DNA of 64,000 nucleotides from Euleptes europaea. Taxonomy: Eukaryota > Chordata > Lepidosauria > Squamata > Sphaerodactylidae. Made by a program: the position numbers and the translations under genes. A model generated the notes under the pieces. The model did not search any database. It had not been told where the DNA came from and was given only the letters and a program-made list of their open reading frames with translations. Of the stretch, positions 60,501-64,000 are shown one piece after another (positions within the stretch are counted from its first letter, which is position 1; each line of letters begins with the position of its first letter). The stretch spans positions 72,965,879 through 73,029,878 of the forward strand of contig NC_079314.1 in assembly GCF_029931775.1 (NCBI RefSeq). The letters run 5' to 3'.

Positions 60501-62182
60501 TGGCTAATACGTATCAGTAGCATGAGTAGGGTTCTAAGAGTAGGAATCTCTTAGTGTAGCCAATAAAAAGAGAAACACAATTAGTAGGATGTGCCAGACT
60601 TTTCATATAAAAAGATTAAGTGAAATCCAATAGGGCCTTAAACTGAATCCCATAACACAGTTTATGCAAAAGAGCTACTCTTGAAAGTAGGACATGAGGT
60701 GTTTTGCTCTAAAGCATACAGGAACAAACTAGGTTAGGAAGAGAAGGGCAAATGTTTGTGAAAAAGCTGGTGCCACAATTCCAATTAAAAAAACAAAACA
60801 ATTTCCTGGGATGGCTTAAGTTAAATCCTTCTTTTACCAATTCAGGGAAATGTTTAGAAAATGTAAGATTGGGCTTTTGCATAAACACAGGTGCCCGAAG
60901 AGCATCTTCTAATTATTTTTTCTAAACTCTTGCTGGAAGAAATTAATATTGTTGTTAACATTTTGTGTATTGTAAGCACTTCAGGGAAATTTTAAAGACC
61001 TGTCCCTGCCTGAAGGCATATAATTTAAGCACTGATGAGACACCAGAGGGAAGGAGACAGGGGAGGACAGAGAGGATGATTTGCAAAATATGTAATTTTA
61101 CGAAGCATGGAAAGTTAATAGAAGTGTTCTTTTTCACTCTGAAATTTACCGACTAAAACCAAGAAACAAGGGGAGGCTTTAGTGAGTATATTAATGTATT
61201 TTGAGAGTGTGCTTCTTTAAGAGTGAAAGAAACTTACTGAGCATTTCAAGAAAGACCGAGAAGTAAGCTATATTGACAGCAGGGGAATGAGAGTTCTGGT
61301 CATGGGGAAGAAGGGCAGTAGAAACAAACCACCCTGAGCAGTCCCAAAGGGAAGCAAGCAAAGATGATGAGACCATAGCAGTAAACAGAAGTGATACAAC
61401 CTACTGTAGAATGATGTAATTACTCGATCTTTGACTCTAAATCAGTTGATGGTGTGGTGTTTTATGAAGTGCCTGATGTTGCCTTTTGTTCATATTACAT
61501 GTCTCTCTCCCTTTCTCTTATTTAGGGACTTTGTCATGCTTTACGAAAGGAAGTGTGGAAATTTCTCTTGGGTTATTTTTCTTGGAATAGTACTAGGGAA
61601 GAGAGAGCCAGTGTGCAAAAAAGAAAAACGTGAGTAGAGGCCCTTTATTGGGTGATGTTTATGTAAAGAGCTTTTAAGAACGTATCATAGTTCTGCTGTG
61701 GAGAACTCCTTTGCACACTCCCGGGACAACTCTTTAATGTTGTGCCCCTACCTAGATTTTTTCTTTAATATATACTGAAGAGTAAGGTAAGGTTTGCAGT
61801 TGTACTCATGGGAAGAGATTGAGGTAGAGCTCAGTGAAGCCTTATTCCCTCCTTCCCTCTTTGATACACATAGTGCAGCCCAACAGGTGGTCATTGTGTT
61901 CATCCCATCCACCTGTCTTCTCCTCTCCTGGACCCCAGCCTGCAATTTTACTCATGTTCCATGTATTAAATAGCAAACTAGTTTTCAACAATGTTATATA
62001 AAGGTCACATTTTTTCCTACTATTTTTTCCAACCTATGAGAAAGTTTAACATACTTCCTAAATGAGTATGTCTTTTTTTTTCTTCAGAGATGAATATTTT
62101 AGGATGAAGCTCCAGTGGAAATCCGTCAGTGAAGAACAAGAAAAAAGAAACTACAGATTGAGAGACTACAGAAGTCTTATAG
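43803..62182 (+). CDS. TBC1D15: TBC1D15, TBC-domain Rab GAP (first ten coding exons; 3' part beyond window)
   Basis: Exons 43803-43826, 49026-49121, 49297-49371, 51094-51232, 56491-56701, 58562-58655, 59792-59989, 60114-60242, 61526-61629 and 62088-62182 give 388 codons, roughly the N-terminal 60 per cent of a protein of about 670-690 aa. Residues 1-320 match the TBC1D15/TBC1D17 N-terminal Rab-binding region (DUF3548), with blocks such as EAEWDMVNTVSFKKKPH, GMGWSYLVFCLKDDVVLP and PPSEMADFISDAIPGL. The TBC domain opens at about residue 322 with GLCHALRKEVWKFLLGYF; its catalytic Arg and Gln fingers lie to the right of the window. Known as a GAP for RAB7 (and others), recruited by Fis1 to mitochondria in mitophagy. 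All visible junctions are in frame. Confidence 0.96.
44871..44940 (+). repeat. 3' tail of a 5S-Sauria SINE
   Basis: TGCCTTGAAAACCCTACGAG, then ACCATAAGTCAGCTGTGACT and GACAGCACACAGACACACAC: the family 3' end, with no head. Confidence 0.7.
47872..47945. mobile_element. Short Tc1/mariner-type MITE with TA duplication
   Basis: TA, GTGCAATCCTAA at the left and TTAAGGATTGCAC, TA at the right: inverted ends around a 70-bp element. The interior is also partly palindromic (CAGAGCTCTG). The TA duplication suggests Tc1/mariner; no coding capacity. Confidence 0.7.
48138..48400. repeat. Possible degraded hAT relic
   Basis: The left end CAGGGGTTGCCAACATTTTC resembles a hAT end. The right part TTGTTGGGAGTCCTCAACTT could be its inverted partner. 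The boxes GCGACTTGTGAGG and GCGACTTGTTGGG recur. No clear target duplication. Confidence 0.35.
49026..49121 (+). CDS. TBC1D15: TBC1D15 exon 2 (residues 9-40)
   Basis: Acceptor GTTAG. Encodes VVYEQEGVFIHSSSGNDDQ, then DCLLSGILRVIEK. The donor GTGTTC is weak beyond the GT, but the junction to exon 3 keeps the known protein sequence. Confidence 0.93.
49297..49371 (+). CDS. TBC1D15: TBC1D15 exon 3 (residues 41-65)
   Basis: Acceptor TATAG, donor GTACGT. Encodes ETEVIVDWRPMDDSLDSSN, then ILYARK. Confidence 0.95.
49372..51093 (+). other. TBC1D15 intron 3
   Basis: Donor GTACGT, acceptor TATAG. Contains a GC-rich patch (about 49500-49790, with GCTGCAATCCTG at its left and a poly-G run) of unknown origin, and an antisense LINE-tail-like stretch at 50375-50650. 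Confidence 0.6.
50375..50650 (-). repeat. LINE 3'-tail-like repeat, antisense
   Basis: Starts GCCTTTCTCATAGAGACTCA and AGGCAGATTACAGAG, and further on has GAGGAGACAAGCTGCC. The same order occurs at 51590-51750 (TCTTTCTTGCTGAGACTCAA and AAACTGCCCAGG), so the two are related copies. Family not identified. Confidence 0.4.
51094..51232 (+). CDS. TBC1D15: TBC1D15 exon 4 (residues 66-111)
   Basis: Acceptor TATAG, donor GTACAT. Encodes DSSSVVEWAQTPKERNPRGP, then NSYEAEWDMVNTVSFKKKPH. Ends one base into a codon. Confidence 0.95.
51507..51545. repeat. (CT)n(GT)n microsatellite
   Basis: About eleven CT units followed by four GT units and a G-run. Confidence 0.9.
51590..52540 (-). repeat. LINE-like interspersed repeat, antisense
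   Basis: Left part as described for 50375-50650. The right part has GGCTTTGTAGGTGATAACTA, TGCCATGTTCTGTACCAGCT, GTAGTTTCCAAGTTGACTTC and ACTGCATTACAGTAGTTGTC, a stretch I have met repeatedly in reptile genomes as LINE-associated. Clade not determined. Confidence 0.4.
52683..54344. mobile_element. 1.66-kb non-autonomous hAT transposon, GC-rich right half
   Basis: Left end CAGTGGTTGGCAAAC, right end (minus strand) CAGTGGTCGGCAAAC. The flanks CATTAGTA (52675-52682) and CATTCATA (54345-54352) agree at 6 of 8 positions. Inside are the boxes AGAGCC and AAATATC, then a fragment of another common squamate repeat at 52872-52914 (GAAGGCTTTCACGGTCAGAG), a palindromic insert (53465-53646) and a CpG-rich segment (about 54060-54330). 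No transposase is recognised in the several overlapping frames. Confidence 0.82.
53465..53646. mobile_element. Palindromic MITE nested in the hAT element
   Basis: The left arm GGCCCTTTATGCACGGGAGG, then GTTTTGCCTTGGATCTG, and the right arm ending CAAAACCTTCCATGCTTAAA then TGGCC are inverted copies with mismatches. The inner parts (GATGCACATTTTGCCCATCC with CAAATTCTCA, against TGAGAATTTGGATGG) also pair, so it folds along nearly its whole length. AAA flanks both ends; superfamily unknown. Confidence 0.75.
54690..54895 (+). repeat. tRNA-derived squamate SINE
   Basis: The head GGCCATGGGTCAGTGTTAGA (A box) and GGTTCAGTCCCCAGCATCTC (B box) derives from a tRNA. The body has CCTGGAGAGCCGCTGGTAGT and GATGGACCAAGGGTCTGATT, ending CAGTATAAGGCAGGTTCATA. 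Not a working tRNA: no cloverleaf closes after the B box. Confidence 0.85.
56491..56701 (+). CDS. TBC1D15: TBC1D15 exon 5 (residues 112-181)
   Basis: Acceptor TTCAG, donor GTAAGT. Encodes ESKWSFLFSLTDLKNIKQNK, then GMGWSYLVFCLKDDVVLPAL and LEKYVVLC. Ends two bases into a glutamate codon. Confidence 0.96.
56955..57065 (+). pseudogene. 5S rRNA pseudogene, nearly complete
   Basis: Reads GCC, a small change, then GCCATACTACCCGGAACACG, CCCGATCTC, AAGCTAAGCAGGGTCAGGCC, TGGTTAGTACTTGTATGGGA, GACCGCCTGGGAATACCGGG and TGCTGTAGGCTTT. This is vertebrate 5S rRNA from first to last base, minus about a dozen bases after GATCTC and with a few substitutions. Unlike the 5S-derived SINEs here it keeps the true 5S 3' half and end and has no SINE body. 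The internal promoter boxes are largely present, but the deletion would break helix III, so it is very unlikely to be a working gene. Confidence 0.88.
58060..58320 (+). mobile_element. Non-LTR retrotransposon C-terminal fragment
   Basis: One frame reads GLCPCNAGKLEMIEHVFFRC, then PLCKSARSNIIDPLI and TTQVAKYCAVAMKVH. The C-x-C...H-x4-C finger and following helix are the C-terminal hallmark of many LINE ORF2 proteins. Clade not determined. Sequence at 57620-58050 may belong to the same element in reverse orientation. Confidence 0.65.
58562..58655 (+). CDS. TBC1D15: TBC1D15 exon 6 (residues 182-213)
   Basis: Acceptor TTTAG, donor GTACAT. Encodes SPNDRRILVNCHSISQSFDS, then LLDEPTYGLIQ. Confidence 0.95.
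58656..59791 (+). other. TBC1D15 intron 6
   Basis: Donor GTACAT, acceptor CTTAG. No repeat or RNA recognised; the open frames on both strands at 58738-59096 overlap and look like chance. Confidence 0.6.
59792..59989 (+). CDS. TBC1D15: TBC1D15 exon 7 (residues 214-279)
   Basis: Acceptor CTTAG, donor GTGAGT. Encodes KLKKDPYTATMGGFSKVTNF, then RPPSEMADFISDAIPGLKIN and EPGFEVITR. The 66-codon length equals that of the human exon as I recall it. Confidence 0.97.
60114..60242 (+). CDS. TBC1D15: TBC1D15 exon 8 (residues 280-322)
   Basis: Acceptor TTTAG, donor GTATCT. Encodes IDLGKRPEVHRRQPVSIEEW, then GRILNTDSMKQMIFKG, the entry to the TBC domain. Confidence 0.95.
60243..61525 (+). other. TBC1D15 intron 8
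   Basis: Donor GTATCT, acceptor TTTAG. AT-rich; no repeat or RNA recognised. Introns 7 (59990-60113) and 9 (61630-62087) likewise hold nothing notable. Confidence 0.6.
61526..61629 (+). CDS. TBC1D15: TBC1D15 exon 9 (residues 323-356)
   Basis: Acceptor TTTAG, donor GTGAGT. Encodes GLCHALRKEVWKFLLGYFSW, then NSTREERASVQKRK: the first helices of the TBC domain with the R-x-x-x-W-K-x-L-L-G-Y signature. Confidence 0.96.
62088..62182 (+). CDS. TBC1D15: TBC1D15 exon 10 (residues 357-388)
   Basis: Acceptor TTCAG, donor GTACTT. Encodes DEYFRMKLQWKSVSEEQEKR, then NYRLRDYRSLI. Ends one base into the next codon; the following exon (expected to begin EKDV) is not in the window. Confidence 0.95.
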
Positions 62183-62488
62183 GTACTTTAAGAAATATTG
62201 AATGAGAAAGAGGAAAAGGCCACAGTGGTGGTTGGGGGTGACCTAATGAGTGCCTGGGATTGATCTACCTGGCACATTTTTGAAGTTCTTTTGTAGTCAA
62301 GTATGTGAGGTTATTAGCATGCTGGACTTAGGATAGTCTTCCTTCTTTTCCCTTCTCTGTTTTCACTGTAGACAGAAGGTAAATTGCTTAATAAAGGGAT
62401 TACGATCAATATGAAGAGGAAAAACATTACAGTATTATTCCTGCTTTGCCTATGCATCATGTTGTAATGTCAGAACAATTTATATGTA

Positions 62489-62949
62489 GTAAACCTTTAT
62501 TTGGGATTCATGGAGAATGTACTCTGGTTAATCAAATGTGCCAGATACTCAAACTTATTGTTCTGCCCCAGCCCAGGAATGTCACAGTGACATCCCTTAT
62601 GGTTGACAAGGCCCCTCCCCTTCTCGCTGTGCCATAAAACTATGCAGCAAGCAGACAAGTAGGTCAACTCCCTGGAAGCCATCCAGAAGAGTTGGCTCCT
62701 GACAACTTGAGGCAGGCTGAACGGGTGTGAGGAGGCACCTAAGGAATGTTACCAGTTAGCAGCACAGCTCTCTAAAGTCTAGCAATGGTCAGAGGTTTCA
62801 CTGGCCAGCTAGAAAGACAGGAGTGGGAGAATACATGTGCCTGAAGATGCAGGAGTATGATGGTGGAGGGGGAGGAGCTTACCCTCTGGGCAGTCCTGGT
62901 TAACTGAGCATTCTGGATAATCAAGTGCCGGATAACAAAGCTTTTAGTG
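62489..62949. mobile_element. Possible pogo/Tigger-like non-autonomous element
   Basis: The left side has GTACTCTGGTTAATCAAATG and TGCCAGATAC. The right side has GGTTAACTGAGCATTCTGGA then TAATCAAGTGCCGGATAACA. Repeated GGATAA/GGTTAA boxes near the ends, with TA at each outer edge, recall Tigger-type ends. The inverted match is only partial. Confidence 0.4.
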
Positions 62950-63867
62950 TACTTGACTGAACTGTACTTACTGTAGAATATTGCTTAACTTCATTAACTA
63001 GTCTAAAGTGCTAGTTGTGTATGAACTTCAAAACTTGTTAGTAATTATTTGTGGAGATCTGTAAAAACAAGCTTGTCTTTACAGAAAACATGGGAAGTGC
63101 ATCTCCCCCAGGTGCCATGGATATGTAGTGTCCTTTCATAGTAATTTGGCTCTAGAGCATATTACAGCAAGTCACTGTTGAGCAGCATCTTGGGTTGCTT
63201 GTTTTTTTGCCCTTAAAATTTGTTCAGATTTGCTTTGGCAGCTTATTGAATGTAATGAAAGTTGAACATTTACTTGAATGTTCACTTTAAATAAGATTCT
63301 ACAGGATGTCGACCATATGTTTTAGTAGCCTGTTACAATCCAAAAAGTTACTGCAAACTGCATTACTGTCAGCTTTTAACAACTAGCAACTGTTAACATT
63401 TTAAGTTAAATAGAAAAACATTTGAAAATACTAGCATTAGGGCTGAAATGTTGGATTGAAAAGGCTGATGACTTAGAAGCTTAACCAAGGTATATCTTTA
63501 AGGGTGGAATTTCATGTAACACATGCAAAAACGTTTTGTTTTTTCTTGTTGCAAAGTAGCTTTTGAATTTGTAGTGTAAAAACAATAGAATGGGAGGCTG
63601 CTAACCTTTTCCCGATCCTCTGCTCCAAACCTTTCAAGTTCATGACTTTGGAATCTGGGGGTGGGGGGCAGGAGCAGTAGGGCAGGAGGAGTTGGGAAGA
63701 AGCAGCAGCTTGGAACAAAGAAGCTGTGAGTTTCCTTTGAGGAACTGATTTATCTTGACCCTATTTTTTTAAAAAAAGTGTAGTATTACATATGCCATTT
63801 TACTTAACGGAAGTTCCTCTTCCTCTGAGGAGATTTGGGCAACATGCATTCCCTCCCCCCCATTTTA

Positions 63868-64000
63868 TACTCAACAGCCTATGAGATAGGTTAGGATGAG
63901 AGAGAGGGACATGCCTAGTGCACTTCATAGTGGACTGTGAATTCGAACCTGGGTCTCCCCAGTCCTAGTCTTCCAATCCAATCCTTACGCTACACTGGCA
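63868..64000 (-). repeat. CORE/MIR-type SINE, cut by the window edge
   Basis: The minus strand has the tRNA-like head TGCCAGTGTAGCGTAAGGAT and GGGGAGACCCAGGTTCGAAT (B box), then part of the core ending CCTAACCTATCTCATAGGCT. Fourth copy of this family, opposite to the other three. Confidence 0.75.

Larger units (their letters stand above)
62183..64000 (+). other. TBC1D15 intron 10, running off the window
   Basis: Donor GTACTT. Contains a possible Tigger-like element (62489-62949) and, at the right edge, an antisense CORE-SINE. I searched for the next expected coding block (EKDV...) and did not find it. Confidence 0.6.

Overview
The window is ordinary nuclear DNA from a squamate reptile (a lizard; gecko-like is my guess, not shown). 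The squamate call rests on the interspersed repeats: 5S rRNA-derived SINEs with a BovB-type tail, a BovB LINE 3' end, CORE-type and other tRNA-headed SINEs, several non-autonomous hAT elements and a DIRS-family retroelement. The genes are spliced, with vertebrate GT-AG introns and two CpG-island promoters.

Three host genes lie head to tail on the + strand: TMEM19 (coding exons 1028-11681), RAB21 (32877-38754) and TBC1D15 (43803 to beyond the right edge, exons up to 62182). I know this order from other amniotes, including the human 12q21 block TMEM19-RAB21-TBC1D15. TMEM19 (336 aa) and RAB21 (227 aa) can be read completely; TBC1D15 is present for its first 388 codons: the whole N-terminal Rab-binding region and the start of the TBC GAP domain. 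All splice phases agree and I saw no disabling change in any of the three. RAB21 is an early-endosome Rab and TBC1D15 is a Rab GAP (best known for RAB7), so two neighbours act in endosomal and mitochondrial membrane traffic. TMEM19 is a membrane protein of the DUF92 family.

Layout: 1-1016 upstream sequence with 5S-SINE copies; 1017-13785 TMEM19, whose intron 4 holds an L1/BovB nest and a TSD-flanked hAT element; 13786-21934 intergenic with two more TSD-flanked hAT elements, LINE tails and a CORE-SINE; 21935-27502 a DIRS-type fossil retroelement with inverted terminal repeats and an internal complementary region; 27503-32340 intergenic repeats; 32341-33340 CpG island and RAB21 exon 1; 33341-40500 rest of RAB21; 40500-43540 spacer with SINEs; 43541-44110 CpG island and TBC1D15 exon 1; 44111-64000 TBC1D15 introns and exons, with a 1.66-kb GC-rich hAT element and a nearly complete 5S rRNA pseudogene.

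I found no convincing undescribed system. The best second-look items are the nested transposons with intact target duplications (one MITE family has entered two different hAT elements), the DIRS architecture, the 5S pseudogene, a long hairpin in RAB21 intron 1, and a shared TCACGTG plus TGACGT motif pair in the RAB21 and TBC1D15 promoters.
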